From the NCBI GenBank assembly GCA_947476465.1, contig CANJQN010000024.1, forward strand, positions 1-59,875: DNA of 59,875 nucleotides. The letters run 5' to 3'. Under the pieces are notes generated by a model. The model ran no database searches, was not told where the DNA came from, and saw nothing but the letters and a program-made list of their open reading frames with translations. Shown piece by piece: positions 1-9,402 of this stretch. The DNA comes from Comamonadaceae bacterium. GTDB taxonomy: Bacteria > Pseudomonadota > Gammaproteobacteria > Burkholderiales > Burkholderiaceae_C. The position numbers and the translations under genes are program-made. Position 1 is the first letter of the stretch; every line of letters begins with the position of its first letter.

Positions 1-117
1 ATCAGCCACACCACCATCCGTGCGCCCGAACACGCCAAAAAGGCGGCGCCCCTCAGCTTCACGCCGGGCAGACCGCGCTTCTGGATCCCCGCCTTCGCGG
101 GGATGACGACTACTTGA
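1..117 (+). CDS. 3' end of an unidentified protein, truncated by the window edge
   Basis: Frame 1 is open from the first base to a TGA at 115-117, giving 38 codons with strongly C/G-biased third positions, as expected for a real gene end in this genome. The last dozen codons read 'FWIPAFAGMTTT', the usual translation of a dispersed betaproteobacterial REP-like repeat, so the natural stop was probably lost and translation now runs into the repeat. The upstream part is outside the window and the residues left do not identify a family. It is convergent with queG. It could be chance open frame rather than a gene. Confidence 0.3.
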   Translation: MSHTTIRAPEHAKKAAPLSFTPGRPRFWIPAFAGMTTT

Positions 118-158
118 ATCTATTCCGGACACCAGTGCGCGAAGGCGGGAATGACGGG
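82..158. repeat. REP-like repeat pair between convergent genes
   Basis: Two related units lie 30 bases apart. The first (82-108) contains a perfect hairpin: stem CCCCGC (87-92), loop CTTC, stem GCGGGG (97-102), followed by ATGACG. The second (about 137-158) has GCGCGAAGGCGGGAATGACG. Units of this kind are scattered in many betaproteobacterial genomes. The pair supplies the 3' end of the partial gene on the left and the last codons of queG on the right, and may also act as a bidirectional terminator. Confidence 0.7.
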
Positions 159-1244
159 AGGGGACGCGGGGCCCAACGCCCAGGCCACATGCTCGCGCAC
201 CAGGGCGCTGGGGTGCTCTACATGCGCCGCCAGCGCCGAGCGCAGCGCGGCATCGTCGCCCTGGTGCAAGGCATTGCCCGCCGCCACCGCCAGGTTGCGC
301 ATCCAACGTTCGTGGCCGATGCGGCGGATGGCACTGCCCTCGGTGCGGCGCAGAAAATCGTCTTCGGTCCACGCCAGCAGCGCCGCCAACGTCTCGCCGC
401 TCATGCCCTCGCGTTCATCGAAATCGGGCAAGCTGCTGCGCTGGGCGAACTTGTTCCAGGGGCACACCAGCTGGCAATCGTCGCAGCCATAGATGCGGTT
501 GCCGATCAGCGGCCGCAACTCGGGTGCGATGGCGCCCGGGTGCTCGATGGTCAGATACGAGATGCAGCGCCGCGCATCGAGCAGCCCCGGGCCGATGATG
601 GCCTGGGTGGGGCACACCTCGATGCAGGCCGTGCAACTGCCGCAATGGTTGCCCACCGGCTCGCTCGCGGGCAAGGCCAGGTCGAGGTAGATCTCGCCCA
701 GAAAAAACATCGAGCCGGCCGCGCGCTCCAGCACCAGCGTGTGCTTGCCGCGCCAGCCCTGGCCGCTGCGCACGGCCAGCTCGGCTTCCAGCACGGGGGC
801 CGAATCGGTGAACACGCGGTGGCCGATGGGGCCGATGTCCTGGGCGATGCGCTCGGCCAGCCGTTGCAGGCGCGAGCGCAGCACCTTGTGATAGTCGCGG
901 CCCCGCGCGTAGAGTGACACGATGCCCTCGCCCGGGCGTTGGAGGCGCTCGAACTCGACGGCCTGCCAGCCCTGCGGCGTGGCCGCGGGCAAGTAATCCA
1001 TGCGCGCCGTGAGCACGCTCACCGTGCCCGGCACCAGCTCGGCGGGGCGCGCCCGCTTGAGGCCGTGGGCCGCCATGTAGGCCATTTCACCGTGGAACCC
1101 ACGCGACAACCACTGCAATAGCCCTGCTTCGGCTGTTGAAAGGTCGATGCCGGCCACACCAATTTGGGAAAATCCCAGCTCACGGCCCCACGCACCGATG
1201 CGGGCCACCAGCGAAGGACCATCGAACTGAGCGTCACCGGACAT
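120..1244 (-). CDS. queG: Epoxyqueuosine reductase QueG
   Basis: QueG reduces epoxyqueuosine to queuosine in the wobble base of certain tRNAs, using cobalamin and two [4Fe-4S] clusters. The 374-residue protein shows the paired ferredoxin motifs of the family, CGSCTACIEVCP and, about 55 residues later, YGCDDCQLVCPWN, after the N-terminal cobalamin-binding region, and ends in a HEAT-like helical tail. The ATG at 1244 was chosen because the codons before it have no family resemblance. It is divergent from tsaE with about 30 bases between starts. The last 13 residues, including 'PPVIPAFAHW', are encoded by a REP-like repeat, so the native C-terminus seems to have been replaced. Confidence 0.95.
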   Translation of the reverse strand: MSGDAQFDGPSLVARIGAWGRELGFSQIGVAGIDLSTAEAGLLQWLSRGFHGEMAYMAAHGLKRARPAELVPGTVSVLTARMDYLPAATPQGWQAVEFERLQRPGEGIVSLYARGRDYHKVLRSRLQRLAERIAQDIGPIGHRVFTDSAPVLEAELAVRSGQGWRGKHTLVLERAAGSMFFLGEIYLDLALPASEPVGNHCGSCTACIEVCPTQAIIGPGLLDARRCISYLTIEHPGAIAPELRPLIGNRIYGCDDCQLVCPWNKFAQRSSLPDFDEREGMSGETLAALLAWTEDDFLRRTEGSAIRRIGHERWMRNLAVAAGNALHQGDDAALRSALAAHVEHPSALVREHVAWALGPASPPVIPAFAHWCPE

Positions 1245-1274
1245 CACACGCCGATTGTAGGAAGCCCCCTGCCC

Positions 1275-1730
1275 TTGCACTGGCTCAGCGAGGCGGACAC
1301 CCTCGCCTTCGCCCGGGCGCTGGCGGCGCGCCCGGCCATCGCCGACGCCTTCATTACCCTGCGCGGCGACCTGGGCGCGGGCAAGACCACCTTCGTGCGC
1401 CACCTGCTGCGCACGCTGGGCGTCCAAGGGCGCATCAAAAGCCCCACCTACGCCGTGGTCGAGCCGCATGAGGCCACCGCCCCCGACGGCACGCCGCTGC
1501 AGGTCTGGCACTTCGATTTCTACCGCTTCAACGATCCACGCGAGTGGGAAGACGCCGGCTTTCGCGACCTGTTCGCCAGCGAAGGCCTCAAGCTCGCGGA
1601 GTGGCCCGACCAGGCCGCCGGCGTACTGCCCACGCCTGACCTGACCATCGCCATCGAGGTGCAAGACGACGACACCCGCCGCGTCACGGTCACGCCCGGC
1701 ACCGTTCGCGGACAGGCGTTGCTGTCATGA
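1275..1730 (+). CDS. tsaE: tRNA threonylcarbamoyladenosine biosynthesis ATPase TsaE
   Basis: TsaE is the ATPase partner of TsaB and TsaD in forming t6A37 on ANN-decoding tRNAs. The Walker A sequence GDLGAGKTTF and the downstream block HFDFYR...EWEDAGF...EWPD are diagnostic. No ATG is available. A TTG at 1275, ten bases after AGGAAG (1259-1264), gives 151 residues, the usual family length; CTG at 1269 or a far TTG at 1164 (188 residues, overlapping queG) are alternatives. The stop overlaps the start of amiC by four bases, so the two are probably co-translated, an arrangement common in proteobacteria. Confidence 0.93.
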   Translation: MHWLSEADTLAFARALAARPAIADAFITLRGDLGAGKTTFVRHLLRTLGVQGRIKSPTYAVVEPHEATAPDGTPLQVWHFDFYRFNDPREWEDAGFRDLFASEGLKLAEWPDQAAGVLPTPDLTIAIEVQDDDTRRVTVTPGTVRGQALLS

Positions 1731-3097
1731 CGCTCTCGCGCCGCTCCCTGCTGCAAGGCGGCTCGCTGGTGCTGCTGCTGGGCACGCAGCACATCGCCTT
1801 CGGCGCCACCATCGTCGCAGTGCGGGTGTGGCCGGCCTCCGACTATTCGCGTGTGACGATTGAATCCGACGGCCTGCTGGCGTCCCGCCAGTCGGTGGTC
1901 GGCAGCCCGCCGCGGCTGGCGGTGGATATCGAGGGGCTGCAGCTCAGCCCCGCGCTGCGTGAGCTGGTGGCCAAGGTGCAGGCCGACGACCCCTTCATCG
2001 TGGGCATCCGCGTCGGCCAGTTCGCGCCGCGCGTGGTGCGCCTGGTGATCGACCTCAAGCAGCCGGTGATGCCGCAGGTGTTCAACCTGCCGCCAGTGGC
2101 GGCCTACCAGCACCGGCTGGTGCTGGACCTGTTCCCCACCCAGCCGGTCGATCCGCTGGCGGCGCTGATCGCCGAGCGGCTGCGCGATGCGGGGTCGGCG
2201 CCGGCCGTGCCAGCCCAGTCGGCCGCCGACCTGCCCTCAGCGCCCCGCAACGATGCGGCCGACGCTCTGGGCGAGCTGATCGCGCGCCAGACGCAGCGCC
2301 CCGGCCCAGAGCCTGCGGCGCGCTCGGCGATTGTCACGCCCGCCACCCCGACCCCGCCCGCCCCCGCCAAGACCGACCGCCTCATCATCGTCGCGTTGGA
2401 CCCTGGCCATGGCGGCGAAGACCCGGGCGCCATCGGCCCCAAGGGCACCCGCGAAAAGGATGTGGTGCTGCAGGTCGCGCATCGGCTGCAGGCGCGGCTG
2501 AACGCGGCCACTGTCAACGGCAACCCGATGCGCGCCTTTCTCACCCGCGACGCCGACTTCTTCGTGCCGCTGGGGGTGCGCGTGCAAAAGGCCCGCCGCG
2601 TGCAGGCCGACCTGTTCGTGAGCATCCACGCCGATGCCTTCACCAACCCCGAGGCTCGCGGCGCCAGCGTGTTCGCGTTGAGCCAGGGCGCGGCCTCCAG
2701 CGCGGCCGCCCGCTGGATGGCCAACAAGGAGAACGCGGCCGACCTGATCGGCGGGGTGAATGTGCGCACGCAAGAAGCGAACGTGGCGCGGGTGCTGATG
2801 GACATGAGCACCTCGGCCCAGATCAAGGACAGCCTGCGCCTGGGCGGCGCCATGCTGGGCGAGATCGGCCAGGTCGGCCGGCTGCACAAGCCGCGGGTCG
2901 AGCAGGCCGGTTTTGCGGTGCTCAAGGCGCCCGACATCCCCAGCGTGCTGGTGGAAACGGCCTTCATCAGCAACCCCGAGGAAGAAGAGCGCCTGCGCAG
3001 CGACGCCTACCAGGAGCAGCTGGCCGATGCGCTGATGCGCGGCATCCTGCGCTACTTCGCGGCCAACCCGCCGTTGGCGCGCAGCCGCAGCTTGTAG
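1727..3097 (+). CDS. amiC: N-acetylmuramoyl-L-alanine amidase AmiC
   Basis: This is a periplasmic zinc amidase that cuts the peptide stem from N-acetylmuramic acid to separate daughter cells. It begins with a twin-arginine-like signal (LSRRSLLQGGSLVLLLG), followed by an AMIN septal-targeting domain (about residues 28-130), a Pro/Ala-rich linker (about 150-220) and an Amidase_3 domain (about 225-445). Zinc-site and catalytic motifs are visible: ALDPGHGGEDPGA, the Glu in TREKDVVL, SIHADAF, and VETAFISNPEEE near the end. The length (456 residues) is normal. ATGA overlap with tsaE. Confidence 0.95.
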   Translation: MTLSRRSLLQGGSLVLLLGTQHIAFGATIVAVRVWPASDYSRVTIESDGLLASRQSVVGSPPRLAVDIEGLQLSPALRELVAKVQADDPFIVGIRVGQFAPRVVRLVIDLKQPVMPQVFNLPPVAAYQHRLVLDLFPTQPVDPLAALIAERLRDAGSAPAVPAQSAADLPSAPRNDAADALGELIARQTQRPGPEPAARSAIVTPATPTPPAPAKTDRLIIVALDPGHGGEDPGAIGPKGTREKDVVLQVAHRLQARLNAATVNGNPMRAFLTRDADFFVPLGVRVQKARRVQADLFVSIHADAFTNPEARGASVFALSQGAASSAAARWMANKENAADLIGGVNVRTQEANVARVLMDMSTSAQIKDSLRLGGAMLGEIGQVGRLHKPRVEQAGFAVLKAPDIPSVLVETAFISNPEEEERLRSDAYQEQLADALMRGILRYFAANPPLARSRSL

Positions 3098-3112
3098 GGC
3101 GGCGCCCGGGCT

Positions 3113-4723
3113 TTATTCGCCTGCGGCCTGTTTCTCGGCCATCTCGAGGGCCAGTTGCTTCTCGGCCAACTGCCTCAACCCGGAGTCCAGGCGGGGCGGG
3201 TTCAGCTGCGCCCACATCTGCATGGACGGTGCCACCTGGGCGGCGAGCACCTTGTCGGCATCGCTGGCGCCCAGCACCCAGGAGGGCAGCAGCAGGGCCA
3301 GCTTGCCCGCCCCCACGCTTGAATAGCCCACATGGTCCTGGAGGTGGCGCTTGTTCACCACGCCGCTGCGGGAAGCGACCAGGATGTCCACCAGGCGCGC
3401 CAGCTGCGAATCGGCCTGGCCGATGCTGCCAGCCTGCGCATCTCTGACCAGGCTGGCATGCCGGTGATGGGTCAGTGCCGCCACAAGGTTCCACAGCACC
3501 TGGGCGAAGTCATAACCCCTTTGCTGCGGCGCGCCGCTGATGCGAATGCCACCCTGGTCCGTGAAGGCCCAACGCTCGCCCTTCAGGGTCACATCCAGCG
3601 TTACCTCGACAGGGATTGCACGCTGCTGGGACTTTGCCCCACTGCCCGCGTCGGGAACGAGAGCCTCCAGCTTGTCGCTGTCTGCATCGCCCGACCGCTT
3701 TTGGAAAAACGCCTGCGCATGATGCGCGGCGACTTCGCGCAGCACCAGTGTCTTCAGGGCCTCGTCGTAGCCAGCCCAAGCGGGTGACACGCTCTGGCGG
3801 ATGGATTTAGTCGCGGTGATGAACGCCTCCAGCCGGGCCGCTTCGCTGTCGCAGCCCATCTGGCTGGCCGTGAACCCGCTGGCCAGGCGCAGGAAGGGCG
3901 CCCAGCGCTCGCGCCGCCCTTCTTCGGGTTCGTTGTCGGTCAGCGCCTGACCGGCCACGCCCAGCGCGGCGATGCGTTCGGCGACATCGTCGTGGCGCTC
4001 GCTGGATTTCGATTCGAGGGACGACGACGCGCTGGTGGAACTGGACGCGGGCGGATCGATCATCGCCCGGGCCAAGTCGTGGCCTTTGTGCTCGGCCAAC
4101 TTGCGGGCCACGTTCATGGCCACACTGTCGGCGGTGCTCTCGGCCGTGTTCGCTGGTTTGCCCGAATGCTTTCCTTCAGGCGCGACCGGCAGGGCGGACT
4201 GCCAGGCCCGGTCGACAGTGGTCTCGGTGCCACTGGCCAGTGCCAGTGCGGCCGACTTCATGCAGCTGAGCGCCTTCGGCCCCGACAGGCCGGCGCGCCA
4301 GGCGTGCATGGCCAGTTGCACGGCCGCCTTGCCGCTGGCCTTGGTGCCTTTGAGCAGCGGCAGCAGCTCCTGCGCGGAGGTGACGATTTTCTGCATGTTG
4401 ATCACGTGCTGCGCGGTGGTCGCGGCGTCGTGGCCGGCAACTGGCTTGGTTTGCGCGCCGCCTCGGCCCGCCAACATGAGGTAGGGCGTCAGGTCGGTGG
4501 CGCCGAAGGCTTCAAGGCTGCGCCGCAGGCCGCGTGTCACCAGCACGTCCGCCCTGTCTGTCAGCGGCTTTCGCGACAGGATCGCCGCCGCGTCCGGCAC
4601 CGCGGGCATAGCGAAGATGGAAGCACCGGCAGCGAACAGGATGTGATCGGGCTTGGCGGCCCCAAGCGCGCTCGCGAGTTGATGAATGTTGAGGCTGGAC
4701 GCGTGGCTGACTGTGCAATACAT
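3113..4723 (-). CDS. Uncharacterised 536-residue protein, partner of the large neighbour
   Basis: I do not recognise a family. The protein has no signal peptide or membrane segment, is rich in Ala, has a Ser-rich low-complexity stretch (PPASSSTSASSSLESKS) near its middle, and is mostly predicted-helical in look. It lies 104 bases downstream of the 1524-residue gene on the same strand and is convergent with amiC, so the two form a two-gene insertion between amiC and the dedA/mutL pair. The start at 4723 has no good ribosome-binding site, and an internal start is possible. The soluble, Ser-rich, helical character and the partner gene suggest a secreted or effector-like protein, but this is inference only. 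Confidence 0.7.
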   Translation of the reverse strand: MYCTVSHASSLNIHQLASALGAAKPDHILFAAGASIFAMPAVPDAAAILSRKPLTDRADVLVTRGLRRSLEAFGATDLTPYLMLAGRGGAQTKPVAGHDAATTAQHVINMQKIVTSAQELLPLLKGTKASGKAAVQLAMHAWRAGLSGPKALSCMKSAALALASGTETTVDRAWQSALPVAPEGKHSGKPANTAESTADSVAMNVARKLAEHKGHDLARAMIDPPASSSTSASSSLESKSSERHDDVAERIAALGVAGQALTDNEPEEGRRERWAPFLRLASGFTASQMGCDSEAARLEAFITATKSIRQSVSPAWAGYDEALKTLVLREVAAHHAQAFFQKRSGDADSDKLEALVPDAGSGAKSQQRAIPVEVTLDVTLKGERWAFTDQGGIRISGAPQQRGYDFAQVLWNLVAALTHHRHASLVRDAQAGSIGQADSQLARLVDILVASRSGVVNKRHLQDHVGYSSVGAGKLALLLPSWVLGASDADKVLAAQVAPSMQMWAQLNPPRLDSGLRQLAEKQLALEMAEKQAAGE

Positions 4724-4827
4724 GTTGAAAAACGATTGGTGAAAAAAATGGGACGGGAAAGCGGCAACTCATCTGTAACCACCGCTCCCGGCCTGTTCCT
4801 GCCGCAGGCGCAATGCCTGCGCGGGTG

Positions 4828-7800
4828 TCAGGTCGCCGCCATCTCGGCCTTCGGGACCCGCTTGTGTGCCGCGTCCAATACCGCCTTGATCTGAGGCTCC
4901 GCCTTGGCGCTATTGCCGGTCGACAAAAGATAGGCGCCTTTCATCGCTGTGATGCAGGCCTCACGACGCGCGTGACGCTCCTGTGCCGACGGCGCGCATT
5001 CAGCGGCATGAAGCAGGTCCGCCGCCAGGGCGGTCAGCCGCTGCTGCAAGGCGACAAGTGAAAGCCACTGGCCCTCAGCCGCTTCGGCCAGGACCAGTGC
5101 CGACGCGACGGACGCGAACGCAGTTGCGGACAGCGCACGGGAAGCCTCGGCAAACGCCACGGGGCTCCCCGCGGGCTTGGGCGCCGCGTCAGATGCGGAT
5201 GTCGCCACGTTGTGGCCGAACCAGCCCAGACCGCGAAGCACCCCATTGACGGCGCCCGACCACTCCCGCAGCGCGCCCTTGTTGGCATCGGCCGGCGCCG
5301 CCGACAGGAGCGCCGCCAACAGGGCCGCGCTCCGCTCGGGCAGCGTCGCCGGGCCCATGCCGTTGCGCACCAGGCTCGTGGCGACACACATGGCCAGGGC
5401 GGTCTTGTGGGCCGTGCCTGCCGCAGCCTGCGCCCGGGCCAGAGACGCCAACACCCACGCCTGGGTCGCGCCATCCAGGCGCTTGCCTGCGCCACCGCCA
5501 GCGACGAACAGCTTGTCCAGCAGGCGCGCGAGGCGGCCATGCATCGGGCTCGTGCCCATGAGGGCCTGCGAAGCCGCGAGCAGTTCCTCCAGCACGAGTT
5601 TCATTTGCTGCGAGCTCAACGACACGCGCGCTGCCGAACCGGGCGGAAGACGCATCCAATGCAGCAGACTGGCGAATTCAGCGGCCTCTTCGTTGTCGGA
5701 ACCACCTGCCTCGGACCGGGCCGCCAGCTGCTTGCACCACTGCGCCACCTCGCGGCGCATCTCGCCGCTGGCGTCGGCGTGCGGATCCTGGATTCGAACG
5801 GGAGTGGACGTGGGCCTGACCTGCGGCGCCGCAACAGGCGCCCTGAGCCGGGCTTGGACCGCCGCGAACTCCTGCGTGAAGCTCATGCCGCTGCTGTTGT
5901 CGAGCGCGCCAAACAGCGGCGGCGAAGCGACGGGTTGGTCGAAATCCTGCACATACCGCGCCAGCTCCGCGTGAAGGGAGAAGTACCCGCGATCGGGTCC
6001 GACGCTCTCCTGGGCGGTTGTCACCCACTGGGCGAACGCCTGGCGGGAGACGCGGCCGGCAACCCCGTACATCCAGCCCTCGAGTCCTTCGCGCACATCG
6101 GGATCGAGGAGAGGAATCGCCCCCAGCAGCACCGGCTGCGCCGATTGCCGCTGTTTATCGTTGAAGGCCGTGGCCGCCCCGAGGCCCACAAAGGCCAGGC
6201 GCGAGCGCCCGTCCGCCTGGCCGGCGACTGCCTTCGTCAATTGCGACAGCGCGTCAGCCACGTTGCGGTGAACGAAGCCCCGCGCCTGCTGCGGCGCCTG
6301 CGGCGCGAGGTCGGTCACGCCGCGCACCAGGCCGGCCGACATGAACGCCAGCGCGGCGGGTGACAGGCCGGCGCTGTGGCGGGCCAGCGCCTGCGCGGCG
6401 AACACCAGCTTGCCGTCTTCGTCCGCCGGCCGACGGGCGGCCAGGAAGAACCGGCGCACCTGGGCCGACCACTCCAGGGCCTGCGCCTGCGTCGGCCGCT
6501 CGGGGGCGCCCTGCCGAAGCGCGCCGAAAAGGGCGTCATGAACGCAAGTCTCGGCGGCCGGGATATGCATCACACCCTTGGCTTTGAGGCGCGCTGCCTG
6601 CTGAAACACGGTGTCGAGCTCCGACCTGTGCATCGCAGCGCCGCCGGCCGCATCGACCAGCGCCCGCAGCAGCGCGGCGAACGGTGATGCGAGCGGTTGC
6701 GCCGCAGGGTCGCTCCCAAGCAGCACGCCAGAGGCGGCGAACAGACGCGCGGCGATCGCCTCGAATTGCGCACCCTGCAGGCTGGGGCCGCCGGCAGTGT
6801 CCGGCGCCCTGTACCCGGCGATCTCGATCGTGAACCGGCCGGCGAGTTCTTGCGGCGTGGCGCCTGCCTGAGCGCGTGCGATCAGGTCGCGCATCAGGGC
6901 ATTGACGGCTGCTGGGTCCGCAGTGCGAGCCACGGCCGCCATGGGCGCTTCGGCACGAACGCTCAGATCGACGCCAGCTTTGCGTGCGACAGCTTCGGAC
7001 ACACGCTGCGCGGCCTGTGCCAGCTCGGGTCTGCCTCCCGGATCCGCCGCGCGATCGTGCAATTGAGCCAGCCATTGGCGCAGCAAGGCCGGACCCGGAC
7101 GGCAACTCGCGATGCCGGCCGCCACAGCGTCCATCTGATCGGTTTTTGCGTCCGCGATCAGCCCGGCCATGGCATCGAGCAAGCCGAACAAGGCCGCCCG
7201 GGCATTGGCTTCGTGCGAATGCATCGCCATCCCGCGGCAAACCTCGGTCAAACCGTCGACCTCACCCCGCGCCATCAGGCTCGACAACCACAGCGACGCC
7301 GCATGGCGCACCGCCGTTCGCTGATCCGCGGCGTCACTGACGCCTTCCATGACCGCGTCGGCCAGGCCCTTCGCCACTGGCGCCAGATCGGCTGAGCGCT
7401 CGAGCCGCCTGGCGGCCCCCACGAGTGCGTCAATGATCGACGCGACACGTGGTGCCCTTCCCTGCTCAGGCCCGAGCAGGCCGCTCAGATGAACCTTGGC
7501 CAACAGCGCGAATCGGTCATCGCCGTCCTCGCCCCACTGATTTCGGGCCTGACACAGGGCCTGGACGGATGCATCCAGGTGCACCGCCGACATCCGGTGC
7601 GCCCCCAATGCATGCCGCATCTGGCCCAGGGTTCGCACGATCAGACCGACACGATGCTCGGCGTGTGGACGCTGCGCCAACCTCGCTAGAAAGCTGAACA
7701 CGCACTGGCTGTCGGCCTCGCGCATCCGGTGGCCGCCCAGGCGCTTGAAAAGAGCACCGGCCAGCGCGTCGAACAATCCGGCGTTCGGTTGATGGCGTTC

Positions 7801-9402
7801 GAGCTGCGGGTAGGCCGCCGCCAGCCGGTCGAGCACATGCGTCAGCACCTCGGGCGCGAGCGCGCCCTGGCCGGCCGGTGGCTTGGCGCGCAGGAGCGGG
7901 CGCAGCACATCGTTGTCGAAAGCCCTGCACAGGGCCTTGGCGTTCGCACCACCTCGGGCGAATGCGACAAGCCGGCCAATGCCATCGGAGACACACCGCT
8001 CCTCAGGCGATTGCGATACGCCGTCGGCAACGGGATGGGCGGGGGCGGCCTGTGCAAGGGCGAGCGGGATCGGGTGGCCAGACGCAGCGATTTGCGCGGG
8101 ATCGACCTGTGCCCCGGAGTGCATCGCCTCGCGCTGCGCCGGGCTGCAGGCGAACCCGGGCGCGGCCAACACTGCATTCAAGGCGCGCGTGACCGCGCCT
8201 GTGGCATCGCGCTGTCCTTGCGCGGCAAGTCCGCAGCAGATCGCCGCCAGAACCACCGGACGGCCGTTGGCGTCCGCCACACGGCCCAGCAAGCAGCGAA
8301 TGACCGTCTCCAGGTAGCGCTGCGCCTGCGCCTGGCCTGGTAAACGTGCGGCGAATTCGCGGATCATGCCCTCGGCCACGGGCTCCCACTTTTCCACCGG
8401 GAGATGCGCCGAACCGGCCACCAGCGCATGGATGATGTCCCGTAGGTTGTGCGTGCGGCGCGGCGCGTCCAGCAGCGCGCCAACCTGCGCGCCCACGAAG
8501 GCCGAAAGCCCTGCGCTGTCCGCCGGGTCCCATCGAGCGCCGAGGCGGCAGACAACGGCCATGAAGCCCTCGCGCCGCGCCAGCAGCGCATGCGCCGGAA
8601 GGCGCGCCACGCCATCCGCGTCGAGCGGCTTTCGCAGGCAACTCATTAAGGAGGCCAGCAGCGCCTCCCGTTGAGGCACACCGGGCCGCTCTGCCAGCGT
8701 ACCCGCAAAGTGCACCAGCGTGTCGCGGATTGGGGCACGCATGTTCACGCCGCCCAGGTGCTTGAACAGTTCTCCCAAGAGATAGCCGACGAGGTCCGGA
8801 TGCAGGTCCGCCCCATGGAGGGCGGTGCGGGACTTGGCGAGCCCCTCCAGCACGTGCAGCAGTTCGTCGTGGGGGAAGGCGGGCTTGTTGCGAAGCAATG
8901 GGGCAACGATGTTCGCGGCGAATCGGGCGCGAACGTCCATCGCCGAGCGTCCTGGCTCACGGGCGAGCAGGACGAGGTCCGTGAACCGCGGGTCGACGAG
9001 AACCCTGGCCCCATTGACCGCCGCCGCCCCTCGGCCCGAAGCCCCCGCGCCGATGACATGCTTGGTGTCAACGTTCACCGGGGCCGAGCCTTCATGCGCG
9101 GCGTACGACAAGCTCAACGAGCGCGGACGCAAATGTGGCTGCGGCGCGGCGGGCGACAAACTCAACGACCGTGGCCGCGCGCCTGATTCGCGTGACGAGT
9201 GCATTGACACGCGCAACTCGCCCAGCGGGGTGAAGTGACCCATCGCCTGCACCGGCGGCTTGTCGATGGCGTACGCCTGACGCTGATGGATCCGCACCGG
9301 CGCCTCGTCGTCACTGCGGTCACCCGCGTCGCCGTGCGATGGGCCGGTGAAAAAAGACTTTTGGTCGAGAGTCGGGGAATGACGCCGCAGCGAGGTGTCC
9401 AT
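4828..9402 (-). CDS. Very large repeat-containing protein of unknown function, effector-like
   Basis: This 1524-residue protein has no recognised catalytic motif. The ATG at 9402 is supported by GGAG six bases upstream. The N-terminal 110 residues are polar and Ser/Arg-rich, with RPRSLSLS at residues 76-83 and again at 92-99, and no hydrophobic signal. The rest is Ala/Leu-rich and helical. A long module is duplicated: residues about 161-240 (APLLRNKP, HVLEGLA, LFKHLGG, LAERP) match about 495-585 (RPLLRAKP, HVLDRLA, LFKRLGG, LAQRP), a spacing of about 335. The overall look resembles large helical-repeat type III effectors of plant-associated bacteria (for example the RipS/SKWP type), but no secretion gene is in view and homology is not established. 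Confidence 0.75.
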   Translation of the reverse strand: MDTSLRRHSPTLDQKSFFTGPSHGDAGDRSDDEAPVRIHQRQAYAIDKPPVQAMGHFTPLGELRVSMHSSRESGARPRSLSLSPAAPQPHLRPRSLSLSYAAHEGSAPVNVDTKHVIGAGASGRGAAAVNGARVLVDPRFTDLVLLAREPGRSAMDVRARFAANIVAPLLRNKPAFPHDELLHVLEGLAKSRTALHGADLHPDLVGYLLGELFKHLGGVNMRAPIRDTLVHFAGTLAERPGVPQREALLASLMSCLRKPLDADGVARLPAHALLARREGFMAVVCRLGARWDPADSAGLSAFVGAQVGALLDAPRRTHNLRDIIHALVAGSAHLPVEKWEPVAEGMIREFAARLPGQAQAQRYLETVIRCLLGRVADANGRPVVLAAICCGLAAQGQRDATGAVTRALNAVLAAPGFACSPAQREAMHSGAQVDPAQIAASGHPIPLALAQAAPAHPVADGVSQSPEERCVSDGIGRLVAFARGGANAKALCRAFDNDVLRPLLRAKPPAGQGALAPEVLTHVLDRLAAAYPQLERHQPNAGLFDALAGALFKRLGGHRMREADSQCVFSFLARLAQRPHAEHRVGLIVRTLGQMRHALGAHRMSAVHLDASVQALCQARNQWGEDGDDRFALLAKVHLSGLLGPEQGRAPRVASIIDALVGAARRLERSADLAPVAKGLADAVMEGVSDAADQRTAVRHAASLWLSSLMARGEVDGLTEVCRGMAMHSHEANARAALFGLLDAMAGLIADAKTDQMDAVAAGIASCRPGPALLRQWLAQLHDRAADPGGRPELAQAAQRVSEAVARKAGVDLSVRAEAPMAAVARTADPAAVNALMRDLIARAQAGATPQELAGRFTIEIAGYRAPDTAGGPSLQGAQFEAIAARLFAASGVLLGSDPAAQPLASPFAALLRALVDAAGGAAMHRSELDTVFQQAARLKAKGVMHIPAAETCVHDALFGALRQGAPERPTQAQALEWSAQVRRFFLAARRPADEDGKLVFAAQALARHSAGLSPAALAFMSAGLVRGVTDLAPQAPQQARGFVHRNVADALSQLTKAVAGQADGRSRLAFVGLGAATAFNDKQRQSAQPVLLGAIPLLDPDVREGLEGWMYGVAGRVSRQAFAQWVTTAQESVGPDRGYFSLHAELARYVQDFDQPVASPPLFGALDNSSGMSFTQEFAAVQARLRAPVAAPQVRPTSTPVRIQDPHADASGEMRREVAQWCKQLAARSEAGGSDNEEAAEFASLLHWMRLPPGSAARVSLSSQQMKLVLEELLAASQALMGTSPMHGRLARLLDKLFVAGGGAGKRLDGATQAWVLASLARAQAAAGTAHKTALAMCVATSLVRNGMGPATLPERSAALLAALLSAAPADANKGALREWSGAVNGVLRGLGWFGHNVATSASDAAPKPAGSPVAFAEASRALSATAFASVASALVLAEAAEGQWLSLVALQQRLTALAADLLHAAECAPSAQERHARREACITAMKGAYLLSTGNSAKAEPQIKAVLDAAHKRVPKAEMAAT

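Noticed and set aside
114..917. 267-residue frame on the plus strand opposite queG
   Set aside because: It is the antisense shadow of queG, with no family motif, while queG has clear iron-sulfur motifs in the other strand.
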